Shown: positions 20,983 through 33,106, counted from the stretch's first letter. The stretch is 64,000 bases of DNA from Samsoniella hepiali (GCA_001455915.2 LNDK02000032.1:64271-128270); one strand, 5' to 3'. The notes: generated by a model not told the origin, from the letters alone. A program made the numbers and translations.

Positions 20983-22155
20983 TATGCTTAAAGGATAGGT
21001 CAGGGTTGGTTTTGGGAAAGGAAATTTGTGAGAGTGGAAGTGAGCTGCACAAGGAAGAAAGTCGCAAAGCGAGAGGTAAATTTTGGACAACAGAAAGAAA
21101 GGTTCAAAGAGCAAACAGGCCGCTTTTTAATACGCCGGCAGTGATCCATCGCCCCGGCTCGTTAAACTTTGCTCTGCCACAAAATATACTTTTCCATTTT
21201 AAAAAGGGTTTTCTACGCCGCTCTCTGACGGCAAGGGCGGCGCGCTCAGTAGTGCCGTGGCGGGCGTGGTTTTCCCTGGATGATGCGTGGATGTGAGTGA
21301 CGCGTCTTGAAGCCTTGGCATTATGCGGGCGAGATGGGAGATGGTGGAGAGGATCAACCTGACGTCGTTTCTCAGCCTTACGCTCATAAATGCGATGGTA
21401 GGACCCAAGAGGTCGACTGGTTTCTCCTCAATTGTACAGATCAAATCTTGCACATCGTCTCGATGTTCTGGCATGAAGAATGTCGGCACCTCTTTGGTAA
21501 AAACTTTTGTCGGTACTGCGCCGATTCTTACTAAGTCTTATTAAACTAGATAAAAAGCTTTATGATACTAGTAGAAAGGACGATCTAACTAGCCATTATA
21601 TTCTTATTAAAACACAGTATATAAGAATACACCAAAAGGTATTTTATTATGGCAGCTAGCTCTGTGCCGCGAACGTACCGCGCCGTACCTTTAGAAGAGT
21701 GCGTTGATGGATCCGCCCGGAGTCTTCGCACAGTCAAAGGGATAGAATAGAGAAGCGGCGGTATATAACCTTGTTTTTTCTTCTCTCGTTTACTCACATT
21801 CTTCTGCAGCATAATAGTTTGTTGCTTCGAGATAGGGCTGCACTGACCCCGCTACGGGCCGGGCCTTAGCCCTGCTTACTGTTACCAAAAATATACTATA
21901 GGCGGCTGAAAAGTCAAATACATGACAGGCGTGTTTAATTAGGGGGAGCCGATATACCCACCATGTAAGCAGCCTCAAAAGAGGCTTGCAGGGGTCGAGG
22001 GCGCGACGCTGACAAGCGTCAACACCTCACTGGGCCTGGGCCTTTGAGTGCTGTCGCAATGTCGACTAGGGGTTGCTGCTTTTCTTCAAATCATCTGCAT
22101 CACAGCCTGCAGCGGTAAAGGATGCAATCGGCATCACCAGCCTGATACTGGAAGG
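20983..22155. other. intergenic between the divergent protease-like and CorA-like genes
   Basis: Shared 1.2-kb 5' region. It contains an AT-rich zone at about 21530-21660 with TATATAAG, and two small hairpins at 21971-21986 and 22005-22020. A 96-codon frame at 21199-21489 is not convincing as a gene. Confidence 0.5.
21971..22020. repeat. two adjacent perfect 6-bp hairpins
   Basis: The first is AGCCTC-AAAA-GAGGCT at 21971-21986; the second is GACGCT-GACA-AGCGTC at 22005-22020. They lie about 135 bp upstream of the preferred CorA-like start. Confidence 0.6.
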
Positions 22156-24993
22156 ATGGGTGGCGCAAAAGATACCCCAGACGACGGGTACAGTCTGGCT
22201 TGGCCACGATCTCAGCGTTGGAACCCAACCTACAGCGTCCCAAGAAATTCAGTGGAGCGGTCGCTTTCTGCGCGCCTCGCATTGCGAAACGAAACAAAGT
22301 CGGTGCCTCCCCGCGCTGGCGCGACTTCTTCGGGCTCCTTGAGTCATCAAAACACCCTCATCCAAGACAATGACAGAGCAAGCTCCGAAGCCTCTGTGGA
22401 ACCGCCCAAGGCCGACGACTCTGAGCTACCAGAAGACTTGTCCAATCTGTCGCATTGGTTGGAAACCCTATCGGAGCTGTACATGAACAACCTGGACAAC
22501 CGCGCCAGATGGGACCCGCGATGGCTCAATGTCACACATCGCGAACGCTACGGTGGTCTATCGTCCTCTGCAATCACCGTCATTGACTATATATCTGGTG
22601 AGTCTACCGGCAGTTTGACAGCAGCAACATCGAAACAACACCTTGCAGCCTTGCTGCAAGATCGGCCAAAAGCATGCGACCTTCGAGTGGTCATGATTAC
22701 CGACCTCAGTCGCTTCACCATGGGGGCGATTGGACAAACGTACAACATAGACCCCGAGTTTTGGTTTGAGCATCTGGCCAATTCTGGATACGCCGCCAGC
22801 GATGGCCAGCTCAAAGTTAATAATGCACTCTGGATGAACTGGAGCGAGCAAGAAATCCGCTTTCGGCATCGTCCTTTGCCGGGTACTGGTCAACGCACTG
22901 AATGGAATATTCCACGACGCGTCAAGTCAAGGTCTTGGGTGCATATCAAGTGGGCTAGATTGGGTCTCATGCATTACTTGGGCAAAAAGGGATTCAATGA
23001 AGCCGAGATTGAAGTGAGGCTGAGCGACGGGCGGTGGCTCGCGGAGCGAGATGTTGTCCTGGACAAATGGGGACGGTACATGACGACACAGAAACTGGCC
23101 AAAGCCAAGCTTCTTGCCGACGCAAGACAAAAGAAGAAGCAGAAGAAACAAAAAGGACACTTTCCGCCAGCTGCAAACCCGTCAATGGAGGCAGACTTGA
23201 CACCATCAAAAGTCAAGGCCAGCAATGTGTATCGTCCATACAGTACGTTTGAGGGTCTGCCTAAGAATGTGGACTCTTGGTACAACAGAGATTTGCGCGT
23301 TCTGGCGCCAGAAGGCCTCAGTCATTGGACAGGCACCGATGAAGCTGGAGAGAGAGTCAGTGAGTGCAGTCTTCTCCATTGAGCAAGTCCAACAGCTAAC
23401 AAGCTGTGCCTCCGTGTTTAAGTCGTTCTCGTCTTTGACCCGATGCGGAAGATGAAGAATCTCCACACGAAGGAGCATACCCTTTCCCTGACCTTCATGC
23501 CTCGGGCTCTGGAGATTGAAAGCTACTCGGACGAGGAGCTCTGGCGCAGCGCCGGTCCAGAGGAGACGTACCTGGACCCGCCGCCGCCGCCGATATCCAA
23601 CAAGCAAATCAAAGCACAGAAGAAGGAAGCGACCAAGCAAAATCTCAAGCAGAAACGCGACTCGCTGCGCAACCGGTTTCGCAGCAAGAAAAATGTCGAC
23701 GACGACGACGACCCCTCGCTCCACGAAGAAGCGGCCGGGGGGCAAGACCACAGCGATTCCGAATCCTCCTATACAAGCGACGACGATTATGACGAGGAGT
23801 ACGAGGACCAGCTCCGGGAGGAATACCAAAACCCAAAGCCATATTCTCGCGACCGTGCTTTTGCCAGGAAATACAGCCTACCGACACAAGAGCTGGTGCT
23901 TCGCCGCTTGAGCACGCTGTCGCCAGCAGATGTCGCCAAGGACGGCGACGCCCTGGTCTCGTCTCTGCTCAACAGCATCGTCCTGGACGACTTTTGGCGG
24001 CTGCTGGCGGAGATGCGCGCGGAGCTCGACCATCTCGACGGCGACTTTAGCGGCGCGCTGTTTGCGCAGCTGGTCGAGTCGTTTGGCAATTCGGTCCGCC
24101 AGAACCTGTCCTGGATGCGGTGCAGCCTGCAGGAGCTCGGCGAGTGGGCGCTGCACCTGCAGCACCTGTCGTCGTCCGATGCCGCCATGGCGGCGGAAAT
24201 CGAGATGCTCATCGAGGACGTGCAGGCGCTGCAGCGCCGCGCCGAGTCGACGCTGGCGATGCTCGCCTCCTCCATGGGCCTCTCGCAGTCGGCCCTCGTC
24301 ATTGACCAGACGTCGGGCATCAACAAGCTCACCGAGCTCGCCTTCTTCTTCGTGCCGCTGTCCTTTATCACGTCCGTCTTCTCCATGCAGGTCAAGGAGC
24401 TGACGACGGCGCCGCCGCACATCTGGACCTGGGGCCTCGCGCTCAGCCTCGTCTTCCTGGCGACGTACCTGATCCGCATCCTCGTCCGGTCGCCGTCGGT
24501 CCGCATCGGCATCCTGCACTGCCGCGCCACCATTATCCACCGCTTCTCCTCGGCCAAGTCGGGCTCCGCCGAGCGGCGCCTCAACACGGTCGGCAACCGC
24601 GCCGTTGCCAAGTTTGTCTTCTTCTTTGCCTGCATCATCGTCATCTACCTCAGCGCGGCTGCCGTCGCTTTTCTGGTTCTCGTCTTGGTGTATCTCGGCT
24701 TGTGGCTCGGCGCGGCCGGCACGGCCCTGTACTTTATCATCACGCGATGGCCCGACCCGGCAGTACTGGTGCCGTGCTTCATCACCCTGCCCTTGGCGGC
24801 GGCCGGCCTGTGGGTGTCGTGGCTCTGGGCTGACGAAATGGCCGACTGGGTCACGGACATGATGATGAAGGTCGCTGACGGCCTGGCGTCCAAATTTCCG
24901 GAGAAATGGAGGCTAGACGGCGTCGACGATGATGATTTATCTCGGGAGGGAGTCAACACGTATGCCAGGCAAGCAATCACATTAGCTACCTAG
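22156..24993 (+). CDS. CorA-like (Mg2+ transporter family) membrane protein
   Basis: Two exons, 22156-23359 and 23423-24993, give 924 residues from the first in-frame ATG; the frame is open upstream from 22048 without an ATG. The GT-AG intron restores ERVIVLVFDPM. The long soluble N-terminus has a Lys-rich patch (KKKQKKQKGH) and acidic runs. A helical stalk (about 600-700) is followed by hydrophobic segments near 703-725 (AFFFVPLSFITSVFSMQV) and 735-757, and more near 796-840 and 848-872. The arrangement of stalk plus paired helices is that of fungal CorA-like proteins. The Gly-Met-Asn ion-selectivity motif is absent: the corresponding position reads FSMQ. So Mg2+ transport is doubtful. Start choice is the weakest point. 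Confidence 0.8.
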
Positions 24994-25151
24994 AGGCCTG
25001 GAAGTAGAGAGCTACATGTTTTTTTAAGTAATCACACATATACCCAGTAAATAATAGAAAAGTAATTGTCATGAGCCAATATAACAGATGACAGCGTGAA
25101 AATAGGCAAGTCTGGTAATTTTTGCTATTAACCGTCAAACTGCACTCCAAA

Positions 25152-25835
25152 TTAATCTGTCACTACAACAGAATCCCGGACAAACAGGCTTTCCTCTGTA
25201 ACCTTGACCAAGAATCTTGCTACGGCCGCCACCGTCACGCTGTCACTCATACGCATACCCTTGCCGTTGCTGCCTAGCGTTCTGATGCTCCCCTTGCCGC
25301 CGTCTTCTTTATCAAAATCCAGCCTCACCGGTCTCACCAGAGTCCAATCCATCTTTGTCGTGCGAATCTCCTTGTCCAGAATATTGTGGTCTTCCAGTGC
25401 GTACTTGACATTTGTCCATCCCAAAAAGGCCTTGCTGAGCAGCGGCAGGTTCGCCCAGGAATCGCCCGCCCCAGCCGTTGACATGACGACGATTCGTGAG
25501 ACGCCCGCCTGCTCCAGCACCTCGCAGACATTGGCGCACGAGTCGGCCAAGAAGCGCGGAGGCGATACCTGTGCCGCAAACGGGCTGTCCGACGTGCGCA
25601 CCGTGTTGAGCGTAAAGATGGCTGCCGACGGAGGAGGCCTGTTAGGCGCCGCGGAGAGGGCGGAGAGGATGTCGGCTTTGGAGAGCGGCGAGCCAGTGAC
25701 AATGGTGAGGCCCGGACGAGCAGCGAGGCTCTTTGCGGTGCGGACGAGGGCGACCGCTGTGTGGCCGTGGGCGAGTAGTTCAGAAACGACTTTTTGACCG
25801 GTGCGGCCACTGGCGCCGAGTAGGAGGAAATGCAT
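25152..25835 (-). CDS. atypical SDR / NAD(P)H-binding protein
   Basis: A single frame of 227 residues starts at a true ATG. The N-terminus MHFLLLGASGRTGQKV is a Rossmann dinucleotide-binding loop (GxxGxxG at residues 7-13). VSRIVVMSTAGAGDS and MDWTLVRPVRL are typical of NmrA/flavin-reductase-like atypical SDRs. The usual YxxxK catalytic pair is not evident, so it may be a redox sensor or reductase; the substrate is unknown. It points toward the CorA-like gene and lies 0.4 kb from the 3' end of the Zn2Cys6 regulator on the same strand, so co-function is possible but unproven. Confidence 0.82.
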   Translation of the reverse strand: MHFLLLGASGRTGQKVVSELLAHGHTAVALVRTAKSLAARPGLTIVTGSPLSKADILSALSAAPNRPPPSAAIFTLNTVRTSDSPFAAQVSPPRFLADSCANVCEVLEQAGVSRIVVMSTAGAGDSWANLPLLSKAFLGWTNVKYALEDHNILDKEIRTTKMDWTLVRPVRLDFDKEDGGKGSIRTLGSNGKGMRMSDSVTVAAVARFLVKVTEESLFVRDSVVVTD

Positions 25836-26262
25836 GGTTTCTCTAGTACAGAATTGTCGCAGTGATTAGTGTATTAGTCTGTCTCAATGGAGTGATGATA
25901 GTTTACTATTCTCAGGAAACATAGCACCTCTTGGTTTCATTTATACTGTGAGACTTGCAGATCTGATGTTATCTATTGGCAGGTCTATAATGGCAGAACC
26001 GAACTTCTCGACCGCTGATTGGCCTCTTCGGTCCGGATACTGCAAGGAGAAATGGTTTGTAATCTAGCAGAGATGCGCTTACTGGCTTCTTTTACTTTGA
26101 GATTGACTACGATGCGCCACACACAGGCTAAGCTAATGGTGTAAGTCTTGGCGGGACCCGGGCGGGACCGAGAGAGTTGTCAGTCGGCCGGCTAACGATA
26201 CTTCGGTAAATTATCATCCATAATTATTAATGTACATTGGATCTATTCAGTTCATGTCGGAT
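25836..26262. other. intergenic between the Zn2Cys6 gene and the NAD(P)-binding gene
   Basis: 427 bp serving as the 3' flank of the Zn2Cys6 gene and the promoter of the downstream NAD(P)-binding gene. No feature is recognised. Confidence 0.5.
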
Positions 26263-27540
26263 TTAGCTGATACGATAATCCCTGACTCGCTGGCCTACAA
26301 CGTTGGCAACGCTCTGCAGTTTATCGTTCTCGGCCACGAGCTGGAGACGGCACTCCGGTGAGGCGTCTAGCGTGCCTAATAGCACTATTTGCAGGATATG
26401 GTAGAATAAACGCTGAAAAGATACTGAAATGGGCTCAATATCGGAGAAGCCCGTTTCTGTCTGAGCTAGTTCGAGACTGATCAGCCACGATTGGAGCGAG
26501 TGCAACAGATCTGCTCTTTGACGCTGAAGTTGAAGGGCAGTTTCTACGGACTGCGCTTGCGCCACCCCATCGAGCAGCTCAAGAACTGATTCGGAGATTT
26601 TGGCAAGTTCTCTGCTCATGTCCGGGGCTATTGCGCGATGATCGGGGGACTCAGTCGTTCTCGGCGGAGAATCATCCCTTGGGGCGTCTGTAAATTTACA
26701 CGGCGCAGCAAAGAGCTTGACGATGAAGATGTCTAGCATGGGTAATTGATCTTGGCATGGCGGGAGCAATGTATTGTTGCCATCCATAGTCGGCCTCGCC
26801 CGGGACTCGTGCAAAATCATGAGCCCGCGGATAATGTGCTGAGCCATGGCGTCGTAGTTGCCCAGCAGCTGCTCAATGCTAATGAATATTTGACAGCACA
26901 GCAACGCCGACTTGAGCTTGTTTGAATTTTGAAAAGCCATGTCCGATACTAAGCCACCGAGGGCCTTGTTGTACTGCTTCAGGCCGTAGCCGTAGCTGGG
27001 TGCCTGCTGGGTCACGGCCGTTTTACCGTCCCCAGTCGCATCAAGGTTTTCTCGAAGCGCCCTGAGAGATGATATCGCGTATCGTATGACTGGGTCCGTC
27101 AGACTGGCTTCCAGGAGTTGCTTGGCTTCCTCGCCACAGCCCAGCTTGACGTCCAGCATTGTCTTGATGGAGAAGCAACGATTAAGCCGCTCAATGTCTT
27201 GCGGCGCAATCTCGGGCAGGCCGGCGTGGACCAGAGGCAGGTCGGCCTCTGATTTGACGAAATGAGGTGAGTCACCTTTGGGTGCTTGATTGGCAGCAGC
27301 GAATCTAAAGATGGACTCGTAGCCGTCGCATGTTCGGCCAGTGCTGACGCACTTCTTACAAGACGGCTTTTCCTCGTCGCACTTGATCTTTCTAATTCTG
27401 TGAAGAATTGGTAAGCTCAGTCGCAATCACGGAGATGGTACGTCCGTAACCCACCTGCACGTTTTGCAGCCCGTCTTCACCTTGGTTCTGCTCTTGAGGA
27501 TGCGCTTATGCGGCGGCGGCGCATCCACAATTCCAGCCAT
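26263..27540 (-). CDS. Zn2Cys6 fungal transcription factor
   Basis: Two exons, 27540-27455 and 27397-26263, give 406 residues. The 57-bp GT-AG intron splits the Arg codon inside the zinc cluster. Joined, the cluster is canonical: Cys25-x2-Cys28-x6-Cys35-x6-Cys42-x2-Cys45-x6-Cys52, preceded by a basic arm (HKRILKSRTKVKTG). The rest resembles the short Fungal_trans_2-like C-terminal regions (DIERLNRCFSIKTMLDVKLG, then ALLCCQIFISIEQLLGNYDA). It would act in the nucleus as a DNA-binding regulator. Targets are unknown; the NAD(P)-binding gene downstream and the GST gene upstream are candidates by position only. The C-terminal half is shorter than in many family members. Confidence 0.9.
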
Positions 27541-27984
27541 GATTCACGGCGAGTGATTCACGCTGGGTCGGGGAGCCGATGGAGGAAGACCGCAGGAGGT
27601 CAAGATTCCGAGCCGGCGAATCAAAGGCTCGAGAGTGTATTGATCAGCAAGGCTGCAGAAGGAGGTCGACTTCGGCTTCGGTAGCGGTAGATGCTTGCGA
27701 CCGCCGCGAGTCAGATTTGGAAAGGTGAGGTTATGTACGTTACAGGGCTGACATCTAGGCCGCCGCCGGCGCTACCTCGATTAGGAAGTGAGAGCGAACT
27801 CGCCAACGGCATTACACGCTACTAAAGTAACGTAGTCTTAGAATAGATTACATCGGAAAGACTCGTGTGATGCAAATGATATATAGATCCTTGAATTCCA
27901 GGACTTTTGGGAGAAAGGGACATGATCATGTTCAAGAATACGAGCAGACTCATAACTGGAGCAAAAATACTCTCTCACTCGAAA
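27541..27984. other. divergent promoter region of the Zn2Cys6 and GST genes
   Basis: 444 bp between two head-to-head genes. An in-frame ATG at 27922, upstream of the chosen GST start, would add 21 residues. No other element is recognised. Confidence 0.5.
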
Positions 27985-28743
27985 ATGCCAGCCTTTACTC
28001 TCTTTGGTGCGCGCGGTTCCACCAACACGGACCGAGTCCTCTTGACCCTCGCTGAAGGCGGCATCACGGATTATGAGCTCGTCCTTCTCAACCTCCAGAA
28101 GGGAGAACAAAAGGTACAGTAACTAGTTGACTTGAGGATAACTTCATCTTGAACGATTACTCCTACATCGAAGTATCGCCAAAGCTAACCGGGCTGCATT
28201 TAGTCCAAAGAGCACATTGGACGCCACCCATGGGGCAAAATACCGGCAGTCGTGTTCCCTGATGGCTTTACGCTCTACGAGAGCCGGGCCATTTGCAAAT
28301 ATCTCGCCCGGAAATACGGCATCCCGCTGCTGCCCTCCGCCTCCGACGCCGAAGCCGCGGCGCTGTTTGAGCAAGCGGAATGCGTCGAAATGGCGTACTT
28401 TACCGAGCCCGCCGGTGCCATTGCCTTTGAAAAGTTTGCCAAAAAGTTCATGGGCCTGCCGGCGGACGAGGCTGTCGTCTCCAAGGCCTTGCGCTCGGTC
28501 GAGGCGTTTTTTGACGTGGCGGAGGTCCTCTTGCGGGAAAGAGACTACATGGCGGGAGACGGTTTCACGGCTGTGGATATATATTACATTCCGCTGATTC
28601 AGAGACTGTTTGCCTGCGGATATAGTGATGCCATTCTCAGCCGCACGGCTGTTGCTGCTTGGTGGGAGCGCTGTGTGAACAGGCCGGCGATTCAGCAAAT
28701 GCTGGCCACTGACAAGAACGCTGCACTGGCGGCAAATGAATAA
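27985..28743 (+). CDS. glutathione S-transferase
   Basis: Two exons, 27985-28113 and 28204-28743, give 222 residues. The thioredoxin-fold N-terminal domain shows MPAFTLFGARGSTNTDRVLL, then HPWGKIPAVVFPDGFTLYES with the cis-Pro and the Glu-Ser glutathione-binding pair, then RAICKYLARKYG. The all-helical C-terminal domain has FTAVDIYYIPLIQRL, the N-capping/hydrophobic-staple region. The 90-bp GT-AG intron falls between the two halves of the N-terminal domain. It should conjugate glutathione to electrophiles, in the cytosol. An upstream in-frame ATG (27922) would add MIMFKNTSRLITGAKILSHS plus Lys, a basic amphipathic stretch that could target mitochondria. It is head-to-head with the Zn2Cys6 gene. 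Confidence 0.9.
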
Positions 28744-29930
28744 AGATGGCTCTTGCTTTTCTAAATCAATTCTTAATCATATGTCGTCGTTTAATTCTGT
28801 GTATTTGCAAACATCAAGTTTAATTTGGCAAAGGGGCCTTTGTGCAAGACTTGTCGTTGGACTCCTCAGTAAAGCCGACCCGGAATCAGACACAGCAAAA
28901 TTCAGGCAAAGCTTGTGGCGCATGAATTTTCAGCATCCTCCTCTAGACGAGGGGCAAGATCGTCTTTGCCGGCTTGTGAGAATCGAGGCGCTTGTCGATC
29001 ATTCGAGGGAGGTTTGGAGGAACCGACTGGAATGTATGGTGCTCCGCCATGTCGCGCCGCAAGCACCGCCAGATCTAGCAGCCACCGGGCCGTGATACTT
29101 TGTTGTTTTCAAACCCGAATCTTTGAAATGGTAATGCAACCTTGGGGGGTCGGGTGGTGTGCACCTGTTCCAGGTCCCAGATACGCCAATCACGGATGAA
29201 ACAATGAGCAACATCTTACTTTGGAAGCATGGTCAAGCCAAAGTACAACATGATAGCTCTCTTGAAAGCGTCAAGGCAATTGCTTCGTCGCCCGTTGAGT
29301 CTCGTAATTTCTCTTCTCTTCCTCACTCCTTTTTCATCGTCGACTCTAGCAGTCCAAAGACTACACTCTAGCCACACAGCCCAAGCAGCCGCGTGTCGAG
29401 ACGGCGAGCCAAGGGAGGAAGACAGCTCGCTCGTGTTGAGCTAGCATCTGTCGTCTGTTATGCAGGTGGAGAAGAAGTTGGATGACACCAGGTTGCTCCA
29501 GCCGTGCTTTGTAGCGGCCGTAGTCCTCACAGCCTCCAAGGTTGCCAGCCACCTGGAATGATGCCAGCCGCACCTCTGCCCGCTCCCGTCGGGGGGTCAA
29601 GTCAGAGTCTTGCAAAAACCGTTTGACGCTCTCCTTTTACCATAACTGTATTTATCTCTTTCACCTCAGAAGAAAGACAAGCAGCTCAGCTCCGACTGTC
29701 TCGCCCTCCCACCAAGGCCAGCGCCATCGATTCCGTGTCTTACTCTGAGCTGTCTCCAGTGTCAGCTGGGATCCAAAACAGTAATCCCATCTGGTTCAGC
29801 TTTTAATAGTCTGTCGCGCTTTTTCGGATCGTTTTCATTTACCCAGGTTCAACTACAGACACCGGGCTCGAGATTGTGCCCGCACATGCGAACGCTTCTC
29901 ACCTACAATTCTCGCCATGAATGAGAAAGC
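28744..29930. other. intergenic, 1.2 kb
   Basis: Between the GST and rhodopsin-domain genes. There is no convincing gene; a 71-codon frame at 29229-29444 starts with ATG and has a signal-anchor-like hydrophobic run, but no other support. Confidence 0.5.
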
Positions 29931-31446
29931 ATGGCTTGGGCATACAATACTCACGAGGACACGCCGGCTTGGGGCTCAAAGATTGCGATTGTGTTGATAA
30001 GTTTTACGGTGGCTTCTCTTTTTGTCCTGCTCGCAAGGCTATATGTTCGTGCCTTCTTGGTCAGGGCATTGGGATGCGGTACGTCGACTACTCTAAGCGC
30101 TCAAGTAAACCAAGTTTAAACAACTAACTCTTATCATAGATGATCTGCTCGCCCTTGTTTCATGGGTATGCCTATCATTCTGTTTATACGACCTTGCGGC
30201 TATTAACCTTTACTTCCCAGCTGGCAGCCTGTGGCTACACAATCACGACAGTCATTCGTACGCATTTCATCGTCGGTCAAAGTCGTGTCACTTTGCTAAA
30301 ATAAATAACAGAGACGAAATGGGGATTGGGTATTGTGAATCTTTATGACATGCCTAACCAGAACATATTTTACTTTCGACTTGTAAGTCTGCGAACAATG
30401 GCTCAACAATGGCCGTTACAATAAGTGCTGACATGATGTTCGCAGTCACAATATATCGGTGCGCCATTGTAAGTGGACAGAACTACCCGATTATTTCAAG
30501 TGTTAACGGGCATGAAGCTATGTAATAAGCATATGGGGCTTTAAAATAAGCCTGTTGCTTTCCTTCCTGAGGTTTATATCTATTCCCGTGTACCGCAAGG
30601 TCATTATCGCGGCCATGGTCGTCATTACGATGGCGCATATTGCCTTTTTATGTGGCTTTTTGTTTCTATGCACGCCGGTTTGTACCCTTTTTAATCTCTT
30701 TGGTGCAACTGAAGCAGCTGACGCCGACTAGATCTCCAAGCAGTGGAATCCTAGCATCAAATGGGGGCATTGCGCACCAGGTCTGCCTTTCTACCTCAGT
30801 TTTTCGGCTCTCACGATAGTATTTGACGCCGCGATGTATGTTTCTTTGCTGTTAAAAAATTGTATACAGCAGCTAACACATGTTTAGCATGATCATTCCT
30901 CTGCCCATACTCGTCAAAGCACGAATGCAAACTCCGCGCAAATTAATCCTCCTCGCACTCTTCGCCTTGGGTACCTTTGTCACCGTCATCCAATTTATCC
31001 GAATTGATACGATTAAGAATCTTTCCAACTATCTAAACTCTGCAATCTCTATTGTATGGTCTATTGTCGAGACCAATACGGGCATCATCATTGCGTGCAT
31101 CCCAACACTACCGCCAGCCTTCAAGGCAGTGTCTGGGAAATTGCGAAGCGCCGCGACAAAATCGAAAAACTTATCGCAGGATACCGACATAGCTATTGTG
31201 CCTCCATCTTCTCGTTTAGATGCGCTACAAATACTCGAGATGGACTCATGGAGCTATTCAAAAACATTCTTGCCGCAATGGGGCAGCCGAGTCGGGTACG
31301 ATAAGGAACTGGGTGTTTTGGAGCCGGAAAGCCCAATGGACCATACCAGCAGCGTTGACCGGATACTCGGTCCAGTCACCCCAATAAAAAGAGCAAAGGG
31401 GCCCGTGAGAAGCCATTCAATCAGGGTTGTTCACTCGCCAAGATGA
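29931..31446 (+). CDS. rhodopsin-domain (PTH11-like) integral membrane protein
   Basis: Eight exons (29931-30078, 30140-30165, 30221-30257, 30312-30382, 30446-30468, 30518-30677, 30732-30835, 30888-31446) give 375 residues. Several exons are only 23-37 nt, yet each GT-AG junction keeps the family pattern. That pattern runs GCDDLLALVSWLAACGYTIT, then TKWGLGIVNLYDMPNQNIFY, then FYVISIWGFKISLLLSFLRF, then GHCAPGLPFYLSFSALTIVF, then PLPILVKARMQTPRKLILLA. Seven hydrophobic segments can be counted, followed by a cytoplasmic tail of about 100 residues. This is the large fungal family related to PTH11 but without a CFEM domain. Members are thought to be plasma-membrane sensors or GPCR-like proteins; the ligand is unknown. 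Confidence 0.88.
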
Positions 31447-33106
31447 TATTCTTCGGAAGCAAGCGAGTCAGCGCAATGTCCGTACTCACAACAAACGCCG
31501 GAGAAAGGCAGTGACTCGAGATATTCCACATGATAACAGTCACTTGAGGACTTCCTTAATGAGATTTTACAAGATATCTACAATTACTTAGGAACGGTTT
31601 GCAAATACTTGAGAGACAATATACACAGATAGCTCTCAGATTGTGGTCCAGTGTCGGCAAGTCAGAAGTAAATCTATCTCTTCACTATTTGAACAACGTA
31701 CCCTATAGCTCGTTGCCACTACTTCGATCTACAATCACTTCTCTCCATTGTGTAGTCGGGGCAAATGAAGTCGCCGCCGCCGGCAGAATGACGCAAAGAA
31801 TGAACATGCGCCAAGAATCAGTATCATGCGGTCTACCTAAAAAGGCGTCAAAGTGGCGATGAAACTACACCCTTGGATTGACTCTTTGCCACTGAGGAGC
31901 ACTGCTGTAATCGACAATTCTAGACTCCAGCGAGGAAACAAAAAGGGACAAAGCGATTGTTACAGATTAGCATGGCATCTTGAGACGAGAGCATGCCGTC
32001 ATTGGTGAAGCTGCTAGGCTTCAAACTTCCAGTCCGTGCCAATTGGATCTCAGATGCGCGGCTGCGAACGTGCCAAAATAGTTGACACAATGGTGTGTAC
32101 GTAACGAGATACGAGGCTGAGGGCGAAAGCAGCAATACGCCCGTTGTCTGTGCTTGGCAAGCTCGCCTTGGATGTTGGAGCTAACAATGTCGATACATTG
32201 AGATGGAGCAAAACCCCGAGTTTCGGCTTTTTACGCACCGACATTGGGGTCGTACTTGTCAACGAAGGCAGAAAAAAAAAGGGCGAGCCAATCAACTGGA
32301 AGGGGGGTTTTATGCAAAACAAAAAAGAAGCAGAAGAAGAAAAAAGCTCGGATCCCCTCTACCCGCCCTCACTAGAACAATCGGGCGGGTAGCTTCTGGT
32401 GCTTCGCGGGGAGGGGGGACGGGCGGGCGACTGTAACACGCCGATGAGGGATTCCGTCGTTGGTCGTACCCGCAGACGGAATCGGAGGTCGCCGGGAGGG
32501 AAACAGTGCATGAATCTGGTTCCGGGAGCGTCGGGTGACAATGACTCGGCATTTGCCGCCATCGTTATGCGATTTTGTAGCTGCCTGCACCTTTGGAATC
32601 GAAGAAAAGAGCCATCACACCACGGTCTTGTACACAGCAACTCGACCAAACGAAAGCAAATTCCATCACCATTTGGGAACTTGACTGTACGACGTATTTC
32701 TGTAGAAGTAGTTTAATCTTTTGTAATCAGTATCTTCGTGATAAGTGAGAGGTTTAGCTTGGACTCGTGAAGCTACACGAGCAAGTAGATCATCAGCTTC
32801 ACAAAATCTGGTCTGTTTCAGATTTCTTCACACACACCTCCACAACACATCTATCAACAAGAATGCCTCGATGCCCGCAATCTTTGCATGAATTGAAAAG
32901 AGCATGTCCGCGGGCAAAAGCCACTCTTTTCTCTTTTCGCCTGGGCTGCCGTGGCCAGCCGGGGGGGGGGCATGATCTGCCCATTACATCTGTCACTTTG
33001 CCCGCCTAGATTTTATGCCATGATGAACGAGCGCGCAAACCCTCGCAGAGAGGGCGCCGGCGCCGGCGGTCACACTGGCCAACAGCGCCGCATGAACAAG
33101 CCGTAG

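Noticed and set aside
20983..21114. 44-codon upstream extension of the protease-like frame
   Set aside because: It has no ATG; it would need a TTG start. Its hydrophobic content is probably chance in 5' flanking DNA.
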